A DNA stretch of 64,000 nt from Patiria miniata (lineage: Eukaryota > Echinodermata > Asteroidea > Valvatida > Asterinidae): contig NW_024037068.1 in assembly GCF_015706575.1 (NCBI RefSeq), forward strand, positions 2,170,001 through 2,234,000. The letters are read 5' to 3'. The notes beneath the pieces are model-generated. The model was given only the letters and a program-made list of their open reading frames with translations. It did not search any database and was not told the origin of the DNA. This document shows, piece after piece, positions 47,519-59,336 of this stretch; position 1 is the stretch's first letter; each line of letters starts with the position of its first letter. A program made the position numbers and the translations under genes.

Positions 47519-47720
47519 GAAAAAACTATTGGGTTCCCAAAGTGCTAACTTTCATGTCCAATTTTGAATTCCATTCCAATGGGTTAGTGAAAAGTTTACA
47601 AAATGGTTTAATTTTGCTTTTGGGGGGGGGGGGCAAAAACTATTGTTGTTTTTTTCCAAAAAGCTGACTTCCATTTCAAATGTGGAATTCCATTCCAAAA
47701 AGGTTAGTTTCATTTTCTGG
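47519..47720. repeat. Direct duplication of about 117 bp with a G run
   Basis: Two units share aaaaactattg and gaattccattcca. A run of 12 G at 47622-47633 separates them. Confidence 0.65.
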
Positions 47721-48338
47721 TGAAGCAAAAAAACAGAAGTAAAAGGGATACAAAAGTAAAATGGATAAATTTTAGCCAGAAAACACAATTTTATTACAAG
47801 GAAGACAAGATATGTTGGCCAAATTTTAAAATTAAGTCAAGCACTACAAATACTGACTCTTGAGAGTCATTGGTACAATATTTGTGCACTAGTTTCTCAC
47901 CGTAACTTCATATTTTGCAACACTCCCAGGCTCCACCACAGAGCTATTTTTGCCATGACAACAGGCCAAGTACACCAGCCAAGTTCAAGTTAAAAACACG
48001 GTGTGTACAAAACACGGTGTGTACAAAACCAATGGGAACCACTGACGGGTATACACGTTCACCGTCGGAGACTCAAGGAATCTTGATAATTTAATATGTC
48101 ACCAGAAAACAAAAACGAATAGGGCGTGATCTAATATGCAAAAATATGCAAATTAGACGCATGCGCATCACTGTTTGCAAAACTGGTCTTCGAATGCAAA
48201 GCTGTAATACTGGAGTTACATGAATACAATATATGGCCGAGTGGTAAAGTGTCCACCTACCAACCCAACCAAGCAAAAGTTTCACACCCGCCGTGGGAAA
48301 ACTAACAATTTTATCAGAAAGAATGAGTATAATCTTAC

Positions 48339-48461
48339 TATTCTGGCAGCGATCACCGCTAAAGCAGCCATTGCACTGGCAAGTGAAAGTCTCGCAGGAA
48401 TTGGCATCAGGAACGCACAGTCCGTTGTTGGCACACGGGTTGGGCTCACACTGGTTCTTCC
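48339..48461 (-). CDS. EGF-like exon W44
   Basis: KNQCEPNPCANNGLC: Asn-Gln before C1. C3-C4 loop 6 (VPDANS). CETFTCQCNGCFSGDRCQN. Donor gtaaga. The intron contains a direct duplication at 47519-47720 and a short doubled acacggtgtgtacaaa near 47998-48030. Confidence 0.91.
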
Positions 48462-48953
48462 CTAAGTAATGTCAACATTTAACAGAGAAATGTCAATCAG
48501 TATCATTCACATTTTTAGACCAAATCGCAGCTGAAAGCTGAATTGTATGGTTATTACATGAATTTAAATAGAAAATTAAACACAAGTAACAATTGGGATT
48601 AAAGATAAATAAGAACTTCAAAATTAAAGAAACAAAAATAATAAAGATTAAAACTTTGTTGACTATGTTGATTATCAATCTTACTGTTAAACGGTTCTGC
48701 TGCTGGTTACCAACAGCTGAGGGCATCAAAATGCACAGCAGGGCACCAGGATCAAGGGGTTTTGTGCTGACATATTGACAAGCGTTTGATAGGAGGCGTT
48801 CGCACGTCACTATTAGTGCGCAGTTGTAAGATGTCCTCAAATCAACCACTTGTCTATACCAATGGTCGTCGCTCAAACTTGCTCTAAGCTGACGACTTCA
48901 ACACTAACGTACAACACTGACATGGGTTACTTTTGTCACACAAGGGAACTTAC

Positions 48954-49070
48954 GAGTTTGACAGCTTTGGCCTTCGTAGCAATCTGTGCAATCACATGTT
49001 TGGCTAATGCACGATGTGGCTCTACAGCTACCACCATTAGCACAAGGGTTGACCTGACAGGGATTGAGAA
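48954..49070 (-). CDS. EGF-like exon W45
   Basis: 117 bp, C3-C4 loop of 4 (RATS). LNPCQVNPCANGGSC has the O-fucose signature. CISQTC lacks an aromatic residue. CTDCYEGQSCQT. The string SCRATSC is identical in W56, eleven exons away. Donor gtaagt. The 492-bp intron shares a fragment with 16.0-16.1 kb. Confidence 0.92.
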
Positions 49071-49652
49071 CTGATACGGGGAAAAAGACAAAAAAGATCA
49101 AGTCAGTCATTGTTGACAAGAATGCTGCATATACCAATCTACGAACAGAAACAGTGATGTAAATACATGTAGGCTAATGGGGGTAGGGGGATGACCAAAA
49201 ATCCTTTAAAAAAGTGGCCAGCTGTGGAAATTTGAAAAGCGGTGGGGGGGGGGGTGGTTGGGTGTTCACGATACAAATGCAAATCTTAAGCAAACTTGTG
49301 TGTTTACGTCTGTTAAACTTACCTCAAAATGGTGCGTTTAAAGCTTTGTCCTGCTAATTCTCCGATTTTCTGAACTATGTAATACATTTGAACTAACAGA
49401 AACAAATATTTTGACTTTAAAGAAGTTGTGTAGTCAAACTTTTAAAAAAAAGTCACCATAGCCAGTCAGTCAATGGACACAACTTGGACAAACTGGAAAA
49501 AATCCTTTCCCTTCTGGGTCACTCTCTGAATATTCCTTAAATTTTTGGTGCTTTTCCTGATCAAATAGACCAACATTGGAACTGAATTATTCAAGAGAAA
49601 TAGTTTACTGTTACGATGACTATGCATGTACATTGTATGATATATGACTTAC

Positions 49653-49775
49653 ATATTTCACAGTGAGTGCCTACGTAGCACGTAGGGCAGTTACAGGTGT
49701 ACTCGGTACAGGAATTTGGTCGCAGACTACATGTACCGCCACTCTGGCATGGAGAGCTTATACAGGGATCAATGG
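49653..49775 (-). CDS. EGF-like exon W46
   Basis: IDPCISSPCQSGGTC carries both signatures. C3-C4 loop 6 (SLRPNS). CTEYTCNCPTCYVGTHCEI. Donor gtaagt. The intron has a G run near 49245 and, at 49440-49600, a fragment related to hAT-like element M12. Confidence 0.93.
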
Positions 49776-49944
49776 CTGTAATAGGTTTAGGAAAAAACAA
49801 AACAGTAAAGAATTGTTTAAAACTGTTGCAAAGCAAGCTATGCATTGATAGCCCTCCCTTCCAAAATTCATCATTATGTTGTGACTAGCGCTCTCTTGCG
49901 GTAAGATCCCAGTTTGCCACTCGGAAAATAATTCTCGTTCACAG

Positions 49945-50404
49945 ATACACTCAACCAAAAAAGAAATTCCCCCTTCCAATACTTTTTTGTCTAACTCAAA
50001 AACTACTGAGCACCTCTCGCTCAAATAACAACCAATCAGTACAAACATTCCTTAGCAATCCAGCCATACTCTTTATTTGGACCAAAATAGTGATAATAAG
50101 TACGAATTTATGCAATTTATGAGAAATGATACGGAAAACAGTTGCACTTTTGTAAACATGCACATTGTGGTTCACACTCACCTTGCACGTAAACAAAAGT
50201 ACAACTTTTTTTCCGGTACCATTTGTCATAAATTGCATAATTTTGTACACATTATCACTATTTTGGGCCAAACAAAGAACATGGCTGGATTGCTAAGGAA
50301 TTTCTGTACTGAACAGTCGAAATTTGAGCAAGATGTGCCCAGTAGTTTTTGAGTAAGACAAAAAAAGTATTAAGGGGGGACTTTCTTGTTTGGTTGAGTG
50401 TATG
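49945..50404. mobile_element. M10 foldback element, 460 bp
   Basis: Ends atacactcaaccaaa and tttggttgagtgtat. The inverted repeat extends through almost the whole element (ttagcaatccagccat is mirrored by atggctggattgctaa). Confidence 0.85.
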
Positions 50405-50702
50405 TGACTGATTGCAAACAATAAATTCAGTCAGCTACATGTAGGAGCAGTCTTTGTAAAAATAAAAGCTGTTTTTTTTCTCAGGATGGTCAGGTTCTAA
50501 CCATCGCAAGAAATGATGGCTATTCTTCTTTTCTTGAATATGACAGCATACAAGGTGCCAAGAATTTTCACAGGATGTTTGATCCCATTATTTACTTTCA
50601 ATCATAATATTTTGGCAGCTTCGTTTTTGTTTTTTTAATGTTTGTTAATTGTGTCCTTCACCTTTAAACACAGAAAGTTTATTCATTCCGGAAAATGTTT
50701 GC

Positions 50703-50941
50703 TTAACCAGTTCGCGCCGGAGGCGGTGTATACACGCAAAAGTTTTGCAGTATACGGATAAACACGCAGGGAGCAAGGCCGGATATATCTGTCAGCGATC
50801 CGACTGCAGCGAACAAGGCTGGAAATATGAGGGTGCTGCCCAAGGGTGATGGCTTCAACTCGCATGGCATGGAGGTCGAGTGAAAAGGAATCCCGCGCCT
50901 CATTCTGTTCTTGTCAAAATAACCCCGGCGTGAACTGGTTA
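50703..50941. mobile_element. M4 element, inverted copy
   Basis: Starts ttaaccagttcgcgccgg and ends ccccggcgtgaactggtta; internal words are in reverse complement to copies 1 and 2. Confidence 0.75.
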
Positions 50942-51123
50942 GAAGCAAAACAATGATTACCCGCCAAATATGCCAAAATGTAAAACAATGTACATTGCTT
51001 GACAGGTTCTTCAAGTTGTTATTTTTAGGTGATCACATCAATTTGGTAACACTATTTCTTCGGAATATTATTGGGAGTCATAAAATGAAGCCAATAAAAC
51101 TGTGTCTTGTAAAATTATCTTAC

Positions 51124-51252
51124 GTGTTTCGCAGAAGGTTCCTTGGAAACATCCCCTACAGGAGCACGTGTAGTCCACACAGTTGCCAACCTCGTTGGAG
51201 TTGACGCACTCAGCATTGTTCTGGCACAGGGACTGTTCACAGGCAATGATTG
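51124..51252 (-). CDS. EGF-like exon W47
   Basis: 129 bp, C3-C4 loop of 8 (VNSNEVGN). IIACEQSLCQNNAEC: Ala before C1 and Leu before C2. CVDYTCSCRGCFQGTFCET. Donor gtaaga. The 1,348-bp intron holds foldback element M10 and an M4 copy. Confidence 0.92.
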
Positions 51253-51298
51253 CTGCAATTGACAAAACAATTATAAATTCAGAGTTCATATTGATGAG

Positions 51299-52010
51299 AA
51301 AAGTTGCTTATGAATAATCATGATACAATCTGCATTGACACTTCCATGTCAAATACGGATTGCTTGAAGAATACACATCAGTGTTGCAAGTGACTTCGCT
51401 TCATACATATTCATGATAATGAAAAAAAAGAGGTTTTTGTCATTTTTCCCCTGAGTCAAAAAACAGATTGCAGCAAGTTATTGTTTAAAACAAAGCTCAA
51501 TGTTGCAGGTGACTTCCATCATGCATATTCATGAGGAAGCTTGTCATAAATAGTCATAGGAGTGTAACCACTCCCATGTGAAAAAGATATGAACAAGTGA
51601 CAAATACAAATTTGGCCCTGGACATTTACATGAAATCATTGCTCCAATGAAAAACCCTTGCGTCTTCCATCATGCATATGCATGAAGCTGCTTATAAATA
51701 TTCATTATCTATATCAATAGTCCATGTCTAGGGATGAGATTGTCAATTGAGAAAAAAGTTTGAAAATTGATGCAATGTCTGAAAAATGCATTTTCTCTAA
51801 TAATAATGGCTTTCTCTCAGATTCAAAAAGTCTGATTTCAGACAAAAGTCTGAAAAATCTCATGCCTGTCAATGTCAAATGTCATATCATATTTTATGTG
51901 ACACATAAAAGTTTGCACCTAGACATCTACATGATATCATTGATCTGATGAAAACTTAAGTGTTGCAGGTGTCTTGTATTCATGCATATTCATGAAAAAC
52001 TATGCAGATT
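51299..52010. repeat. Diverged tandem repeats with catgcatattcatga
   Basis: About four units, each with a tgttgcaggtgactt-like word followed by tcatgcatattcatga. One unit includes a segment also found at 10010-10110. Confidence 0.65.
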
Positions 52011-52329
52011 AATGTAGTCACGGTCACAATGCATAAAGAGGAAGTAATTTTAGTAAGCTGAAAGACTGCCATATGCACATATAACACATCATCACATATT
52101 GGTTGTACAGGATTCCGTGACTTTTCCACGACTTTTTTCTTGGAATATGTACCTTCCTTGACTCCTTGTAAAAGAACAAAATTCCATAACTTCTGTATGA
52201 CACCCAATGATAGCTTTAAATTCAAAGAGTTCCCATGCTTGTGCATTGAGTATTGTGTCTAGATCAAAGAAAAACAAAGCTGTTAAAACAATCAAAGTAA
52301 CAATGTGATAGTCGGACATTTACACTTAC

Positions 52330-52455
52330 TTTCTTGGCATCTGTCGCCTCTGAAACACGACGGACATGCGCACTCAAACTGGGTGCAGGACGTGCCGCCT
52401 AGCCTGGAGCAAGTACCACCATTCACGCATGGCTGAGTCCCACATGGATCTTGCA
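52330..52455 (-). CDS. EGF-like exon W48
   Basis: 126 bp, C3-C4 loop of 7 (SRLGGTS). QDPCGTQPCVNGGTC has the O-fucose signature. CTQFECACPSCFRGDRCQE. Donor gtaagt. The intron contains diverged tandem repeats at 51299-52010. Confidence 0.92.
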
Positions 52456-52529
52456 CTGAATTATAGAACAAGAGAATGAGTGCGAAACTTGGTCAACTTC
52501 CATGATATAACACCAAAGGAAAATATGTG

Positions 52530-52844
52530 ACAACCTCACAATGCTACTAAGAAGGTTGTGGGTTCGAGTCCTGGCATGGGTCATTGTGTGTGTGCCCTTG
52601 GGCAAGGCACTTTGTCACTCATTGCTTCTCTCCACCCAGGAGTAAATGGGTACCTGTGAGGGCAGAGATGGTTATTGTGATTGAATTAGCTTCTTTGCAC
52701 CTAACAGGCTGCATCGAGCTGTATACTCCCCAGGGAGCTGAGATGGTATTTGGAATGTTTCATGTGCCCAATGAGCAGGGGTAATAATGATGTAGCGCCT
52801 TTAGCACCAGTCCTGGTGGATACGTGCGCTTTATAAATATCCAC

Positions 52845-52891
<47 letters not shown>
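52530..52891 (+). mobile_element. tRNA-derived SINE (SINE2-like), sense
   Basis: B box gggttcgagtcc, body cttgggcaaggcactttgtc and ctccacccaggagtaaatgg, 3' end tacgtgcgctttataaat followed by about 16 ATT units. The A-box half is lost. Confidence 0.83.
52844..52891. repeat. (ATT)n microsatellite, SINE tail
   Basis: About 16 uninterrupted units, much longer than the tails of the other copies. Confidence 0.95.
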
Positions 52892-52892
<1 letters not shown>

Positions 52893-53440
52893 TTCATGTG
52901 ACATATATGCCATTATAAAAGAATAAATATGTGCTTGGGTTGGTTTCAAACAAGTACGTTTATAACTGGCTAAGAAGGCTGGTCGCGAATACTGTACTAC
53001 GCGATGTGGGGTAGAACACAGGAATTAAGGTTTAAACCGCCCACATGAGGGGCTTTTGACCAATAAGAATGGATACACTGTCTCAGGTATTCATGAATAC
53101 AAATTAATAGAACGGCGTATAACACATTCCGAAATGTTGGTTATTTCATTTTCAAATTTAAAAAGTTAATGGTTTTCTTGAATTTCATGAATAATTGAAA
53201 AGTACCGTACAGGATAAAGCATATTGCTCGAATTCAAAGCTGCCAGAGGTCAAAAGAACTTGTAAAAAAAAAAGAAATTTAGATAAATAACCAGAAGACT
53301 GGGATAGGAACATTCGCTGGAAAAAAACAACACATTTGCTATTTTAAATCAATACATATTCTTATGAACAACATTAAGAAACTACATCTTTTATATAATT
53401 GCATCGATGACGTAATTATAATTAATATCTGTATACTCAC

Positions 53441-53563
53441 AAATTTGACACGCTGATCCAACGTAGCAACCAGGGCACTGACACGTATATGCTGAGCAGG
53501 AGTTAGGCTCTGGAACGCAAGTTCCTCCATTCTGGCAGGGGTTAGTGGCACACTGGTCGATAC
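53441..53563 (-). CDS. EGF-like exon W49
   Basis: IDQCATNPCQNGGTC has the O-fucose signature; Asp-Gln before C1 recalls a calcium-binding EGF start, but the residue before Ile is Arg. C3-C4 loop 6 (VPEPNS). CPGCYVGSACQI. Donor gtgagt. A SINE with a long (ATT)n tail fills much of the intron. Confidence 0.93.
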
Positions 53564-53639
53564 CTGAGCAGAAAAATAAAATAATCAAAGGCTTTAGGTT
53601 GTCAGAACTCGTGTCCATTAAAATATACAAGTATGAAAC

Positions 53640-53770
53640 AACCTCAAGTTAAAAAACACATACAAACAACAACAATAAGAAACACAAACAACAACAAATG
53701 CAAATAGCAACAAACGACAAACAACAAATGGCGACAACACACAACAAAATGCAAAAACCAACACCAAAAA
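53640..53770. repeat. AAC-rich low-complexity stretch
   Basis: Irregular aacaac and aaacaca runs. Confidence 0.85.
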
Positions 53771-54097
53771 TGAACAACTTTAATACAAAACAAGTCAGGT
53801 GTGTTTACAAACACAAATGCCCCGCAACCGTGACTGTTCCCATGACATAACACCACTCTTTTAACATCAACTTATGTACCTTGGTCACATGGAACGTTCA
53901 TTGACAGCATTAGTGTCTTCTGTAGGTTTTATATGAATTAATCCCTAATCCCTATGATCTCAGAATAAATACAAGATTTCTATTGTTTTAGCACGGAAGG
54001 ACAAGGCGGAAACAGTATGCCCCTTCGGCTTCGCCGCGGGGCATAAAAACACCACAACAACATCATCAAGAATATCAATAAGACCAATAATCATACT

Positions 54098-54350
54098 GTG
54101 GTGCTTTTATAATTCTAACATAAACATCTTGAAGTGCTTCACAATTATTACTCCTGTTCTTCAGGCCATGGGACCGGGTTTCATTGAGGTCAGCACAATC
54201 TGGTTCCTACCCTCACAGATACCCATTTATCATGTTTATACTCCAGCATTAAGAGAGGCAGTTCTAGAAAAGTGTCTTGCCCAAGAACACAAACACTGTG
54301 TTCCCAGACAAGGTTTGAAGCCACGTACTACTGGAACTCGGTACTCAATT
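54098..54350 (-). mobile_element. tRNA-derived SINE, antisense
   Basis: Second copy of the subfamily at 10626. Its head end points at the W50 donor, about 20 bp away. Confidence 0.72.
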
Positions 54351-54369
54351 ATACTTATTCAATACTTAC

Positions 54370-54492
54370 GATTTTCGCAGAGTGTTCCTTCATAGCAAGT
54401 CGGACATTGGCACAAGTAATCCACGCAGACGGACCCGACCGGTTGGCATATCCCCTGGTTTTGGCATGGGTTGGGTGCGCACTGGTCAAGCC
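54370..54492 (-). CDS. EGF-like exon W50
   Basis: LDQCAPNPCQNQGIC, C3-C4 loop 6 (QPVGSV), CVDYLCQCPTCYEGTLCEN. No glycosylation signature. Donor gtaagt, about 20 bp from the head of an antisense SINE. An AAC-rich stretch lies at 53640-53770 in the intron. Confidence 0.93.
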
Positions 54493-55074
54493 CTAGGAAA
54501 AAAAAGGGAGGGTCACAATTGGATATGATTATGGTGGACCTTAAGTGAATATTAAAGTGTGTACTGTCAGTGTGGACATGCCATTGACTCCAGCTGAACT
54601 TTACTGGAGGATGCATAATTCTGGAATGCATACAATGCCACTGGATGGCGTACCTGCTGGCCCACTTTAGTACTCATTTGGAGGGATTCGGGGCCGTAGG
54701 AATATTTTAGCCCATTTCTTGCTAATGAGCTCTGGCCATAAAAGACTTGATATGGTGAAGGTTTCAATTTTCACTGTATAACATACACCACCTAAATGAC
54801 TGCATAAAGTATTCAATAATTTGTATGCATAAGGTTGCAGGCCAGTAAATAGGCCCGAAATTGCCTACGCCTGCCAAATCATGAATTTGCATGCCGTCAA
54901 TCATATTGCTATTAGAGCATTTTGCTGCCATGACCTTGAGGGTTTACAGAAAAAGAAGGGTGGAAGCCAGGCCAATAGCACCCAAGTGTTCCACAAATTG
55001 AGATGTCGGTGGTCCGTCCCAAATCTCTTTATAACTATTGAGGGGGTACTTGTGCACACAGTCTATATATTAAA

Positions 55075-56194
55075 TCGTCACCGTTTTCACGAAGAGCCAC
55101 ACATGTCAAAAACTACAATTTTTTTTTCAATATTTTGCATTAAAACAGTGTGCTGAACCATTTTGACATGTTTCTGCAAGCCAAACATCATTAATTTCCA
55201 AGTTACATTAATGTTGCAAGGGGCCAAATCTCGATAAATGCATTTTGCCTTTTCACGAAGAGCCACATACATTTTGGCTCTTTGAACGCATACAAAACCC
55301 ATTGCACGGAAATACATAAAAGTAGGTCAAATGAGATTTCCGTTTTCACGAAGAGCCACATATCTTTGTTACATTTTCAGCTGTGCGCGCATACTCACAC
55401 GGGCCCATGGAAATACACATTGAACAGAAAGGGCCAATATGTCGCAAACCTGAATTTGCGTTTTCACGAAGAGCCACATATCTTTACTAAATTTTCACCC
55501 ATTACTGCTGTATTAAGTCTTATTACCAGGTTCATGTAAAAATTCAGCTCTCGTAGAATCGTGTGATGGTTTTTCTTGCTGCACAAAGTTGTTGCAAAGT
55601 AGTATTTCTGGCAGTTTTAAAGAGGTTGTGGAATGCTCGAAGACATTTCCGTCATTTTTCGGGTATATGTAGCCTAAGGTGTGATGAAATAAAAACGACT
55701 ATTGTTTCTGTCATGAAATGAGTACAAAAGGTACTTTTGAGAGCTGTTTTTCAGGTCCAGTTTCGACCCGAACGTGCAACTGTGTAAAAGTCGTCGTTGC
55801 GGGCAGCAAACAAAACACAGTAAATCGTGACGTAATAAACAGGACTCGTGTATGCTACTGTGCATCGGGAGTCCTGTTTATTACGTCACGATTGACTGTG
55901 TTTTGTTTGCTGCCCGCAGCGACGACTTTTACACAGTTGCACGTTCGGGTCGAAACTGGACCTGAAAAACAGCTCTCAAAAGTACCTTTTGTACTCATTT
56001 TATGACAGAAACAATAGTGGTTTTTATTTCATCACACCTTAGGCTACATATACCCGAAAAATGACGGAAATGTCTTCGAGCATTCCACAACCTCTTTAAA
56101 ATATGAGAAACTTCTTTTGCGATTATCTCGAAAACACTTTTCTTCAAAATCAACATAATATATAGTATGTGGCTGTTCGTGAAAACGGTGACGA
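55075..56194. mobile_element. M11 inverted-repeat element containing a large palindrome
   Basis: tcgtcaccgttttcacgaa at the left is mirrored by ttcgtgaaaacggtgacga at the right. The inner word ttttcacgaagagccaca recurs near 55255, 55343 and 55461 as subterminal repeats. No coding capacity. Confidence 0.8.
55615..56101. repeat. Near-perfect 233-bp inverted repeat with 21-bp loop
   Basis: Arms 55615-55847 and 55869-56101 differ at only a handful of positions and both end in ttttaaagaggttgtgg. Probably its own foldback transposon nested in M11. Confidence 0.93.
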
Positions 56195-56215
56195 AATATA
56201 ACTAAAGAAACTTAC

Positions 56216-56338
56216 TTGTGGAACAATCATCCCCACTGAAGCATGGTTGGCACTGGCATTGGTACTGATCACAGGTCCCTGTTACCCCAGTGCAGAAGCC
56301 GTTGTTCTGGCAAGGGTTGGGGTTGCACTGATCCATAA
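56216..56338 (-). CDS. EGF-like exon W51
   Basis: MDQCNPNPCQNNGFC, C3-C4 loop 6 (TGVTGT), CDQYQCQCQPCFSGDDCST. No glycosylation signature. Donor gtaagt, about 20 bp from the outer inverted repeat of element M11, which takes up most of the 1,723-bp intron. Confidence 0.92.
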
Positions 56339-56814
56339 CTAGATCCCAAAAAAAAGGAATGGTTCCAAAACGAAAACGCTATCAGCTAAATGCGAGCAAA
56401 AACCACTGTTTATTTTGCATACTAGGCATCAGCTGACTTTGAGTACTCAATGGAAATGCAGGGGTGTGAGTGACCACTGATAAAAATAGCTGAAAACAGC
56501 TGAAAAAAAGTGTACAAAAAGCTGAACTTAGAAAATCTCCAATACTTTTGTACACAGCAAGTGAGGGAAAAAGCTGAAAAAAGCTGAAATCCAACACACA
56601 CAAAAGCTGAAATCAACTTTAAAGCTGAGATTTCACACCCCTGGAAATGGTTGTGTCTTACCCTAACAAGTAGGCTTGCTTGAAGTATGAACAGAGAAAA
56701 AATACGGTGCACCACCTAGCTGTACAGATTATCAGGGAGATTCTCCCTTTTGCAGCCCGTTATGGGAAAACAGTCAACAATACGCACAAAATAATATTGC
56801 TTTTTACAAATTTC

Positions 56815-56975
56815 AAGTGAATGCGAATGCGAAGCAACTTTGATGTAATAAAACATTCGCTGCAAAATTTGCCGCATTTGTAATGCATTCAAATTTTTGT
56901 GAATTTACAGCAGAAAAACTTGCTGCGACGTCGGCCTTTCAGCTAGACATTTTCCGTGTGACTAATGACAAGACT
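56815..56975. repeat. M17 dispersed repeat, copy 1
   Basis: Shares aaacattcgctgcaaaattt-like and gaatgcgaa words with 60825-60990. Confidence 0.5.
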
Positions 56976-57038
56976 GATAAGTATTTGTGAGGCATCCCAC
57001 GAATGGACCAATGACTGAATGCAAGCGAGTATGTAATA

Positions 57039-57367
57039 CAGGGTTCCTATCACTTTAGGAAACAAAATTCCTTGAGTTTTCCAAGACAATCCCTGGGAAA
57101 TTTCCAAAAATCCATGACAAATATTTTACTTTAACGAGATTGCTGGGAAGTCAAGAGGTGGTTGCAGCAAGCAACTGATAACATACTGATAATATTCACA
57201 CTGCAAAGAAAAGCCACCATACATGTAGCCAGTCAGTCAATGGACACAACGTGGACACAATTGGCAGAAGACGCACATATGTCAAGTTCCCCAAGTTTTC
57301 CCTGATTTTTTTGTGTTTTTCCCCAATTACCTGAGTTTTCCCTTTACTTCCAGAGTGGCTAGGAACC
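57039..57367. mobile_element. M12 hAT-like element with 8-bp target duplication
   Basis: Ends cagggttcctatcact and agagtggctaggaacc. Flanked by atgtaata (57031-57038) and atgtaatg (57368-57375), seven of eight bases alike; 8-bp duplications are typical of hAT elements. 329 bp, non-coding. An internal piece recurs at 49440-49600. Confidence 0.75.
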
Positions 57368-57397
57368 ATGTAATGGGCCTAAATCACAAAGGTGGCC

Positions 57398-57550
57398 ACT
57401 TTGTCGAGTTCCATGAATGAATTTCATTAATTGTTAACTGTTGAATGGGATGGCGCCAGACTACTTATGCAGGCAAAAACAATTTTTTTTTAATCTGGCT
57501 TTAAACATTAGGGAACGTTTAATTACAAATTTCAAATTATTCATTGAAGC
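57398..57550. repeat. M14 dispersed repeat, copy 2
   Basis: Counterpart of 12862-13040; begins just downstream of hAT-like element M12. Confidence 0.6.
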
Positions 57551-57777
57551 AGACTGGAATTAATTAGAAAGTAACTTGGTTTCATTTCTCTACACAAGTT
57601 TCAAAAATCAAGATTTTACCTCACTCTTAATCCAATATGGTCCATTGATGTTGACTGTATATCTGAATAAACAGCTTCTTCTCTGCCTATGCTTGGTGAC
57701 ACGCTGTGTTGTATTAATTGCTCCAATTGGCCTAACAAACGGGTTACGTCCATTGTTTAACAAGATAATTAACTTAC

Positions 57778-57900
57778 ACACTTGGCAGTTGGTTCCCTGA
57801 TAGCAATCCCGACAGCTACATGTATAATCCTCACAGGTATTGGGCACACGAGTACAGGTACCACCCGACTGGCACGGGAAACTATTACAAGGATTGATAT
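57778..57900 (-). CDS. EGF-like exon W52
   Basis: INPCNSFPCQSGGTC carries both signatures. C3-C4 loop 6 (TRVPNT). CEDYTCSCRDCYQGTNCQV. Donor gtaagt. The 1,439-bp intron contains hAT-like element M12, an M14 repeat and many agctgaaa words at 56.45-56.64 kb. Confidence 0.93.
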
Positions 57901-58361
57901 CTGGGATAAAAGAAACAAATCTAAATTGTAAATGTGACCAATCAAAATACTCAGGCCATTTTCGACAATCACTGAACTCAGAAAAATAGTAAAACATTTA
58001 TTAAAGAAGAACTGGCATGTGCTGATTTCAAGATTCATCCCTAAAATAGATTCTTTTTTTTTAAATTGCCTGTTTTTCTGGGTTTAAAAAAGTTGTTTCA
58101 CTTTGGTTGAGACATCTTGCCACTAAAATTGGCCCGCATTTAAGTTATGAACAATAATTCAGTCCATGCAATGTAGACTGGTTCCCGCCCCAAGTATTGA
58201 TGGTGTATTGTACAGGGTAGGGATCAGGGTAGGGATCAGGAACCAGTCTAATGGCAGGGTAAGTCAACTCATTTTTGGTAAACTCTTCACGTGAGCAAAG
58301 TTAAGTTTGAGCGTTGAGGGGGTATATGCGCACGCAGTCCACATAGTATTGTTCTGCTTAC

Positions 58362-58484
58362 TTGTTTCACAGTATTGCCCGGTGTAGCAGGATGGGCAGG
58401 AGCAGGTGTAGTCACCACAGTTGCCGGCAACCGATTGGCAAGTGGCGCCATTCTGACATGAATGAGTGTCACACGGGTCTTGGA
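58362..58484 (-). CDS. EGF-like exon W53
   Basis: QDPCDTHSCQNGATC has the O-fucose signature; Ser before C2. C3-C4 loop 6 (QSVAGN). CGDYTCSCPSCYTGQYCET. Donor gtaagc. I recognise nothing in the 461-bp intron. Confidence 0.93.
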
Positions 58485-59104
58485 CTGTACAGGGGGGAAA
58501 CAAAATACACAAATTAAAAAGTAGTTAACAACCATTTGCATTATAAAGTCCCGCCAATTAAAAATATACTTAAAAGAGCGATTAGGGTCTATCCAAACGA
58601 ACTGAACTATTTTCCAAACTGCAACAGACAATATTTTGTGTAGCCACTCCTAGTTGTTTAAAAACATCTATCTCAATTCAAATATTCAGACTAATTTAGT
58701 GTGGTGTGACTCTGGAACACCTTACGTGCATAAGGTACAATAGTATACAAACAATGAATGTTTATGAGTGCAATGGTAAGAATAATTTGATGAGACAGAT
58801 TAAATAACCTGACAGATTGAATGATCCATTCCACGAAGCAAAGCATGTCCTGTTGTACATTATTAAAGGCCTAAGCTAGTGTGGTACCAAATATATAAAA
58901 TTTTCTTTCACTTCAAGTAATTTACTTTGTTGTTTCAACAACGTTCGTCTGCTAACGTCTGTAACAATGGAATTGCCCACATGCAAATGTCCACTGCCAA
59001 AGCGAAAGAGCAGCTAGTGGGAGCATACTGCTTGATGTCACAGAGACGAGGTTGAAAACAATCTGAACAGGAACAAACTGACATTCTAGGTGCTATATAC
59101 TTAC

Positions 59105-59227
59105 AAATTTCACAGTTTGTTCCCCGGTAGCATGTGGGGCACGTGCAGATGTACTGGGTACAAGCGTTTGGGGCCGTGCTGCAGGTGCCAAAATTCTGGC
59201 AAGGATTACTGATGCACGGATCAATTG
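59105..59227 (-). CDS. EGF-like exon W54
   Basis: IDPCISNPCQNFGTC carries both signatures; Phe replaces the first Gly. C3-C4 loop 6 (STAPNA). CTQYICTCPTCYRGTNCEI. Donor gtaagt. I recognise nothing in the 620-bp intron. Confidence 0.93.
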
Positions 59228-59336
59228 CTGGAAAAATCAAAGTACAAAATATTGAATGTGGACCGAAATCATTCATGAGAATGTGATAAACTGTAGAAAT
59301 ACATGCTGTCATTATGACACTTCAAGCTATTTAAAA

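Noticed and set aside
54567-54767. Short stretch on the minus strand with SPYQVFYGQ, faintly like the end of a transposon integrase core
   Set aside because: Too short and isolated, with no catalytic motifs around it; not enough to name an element.
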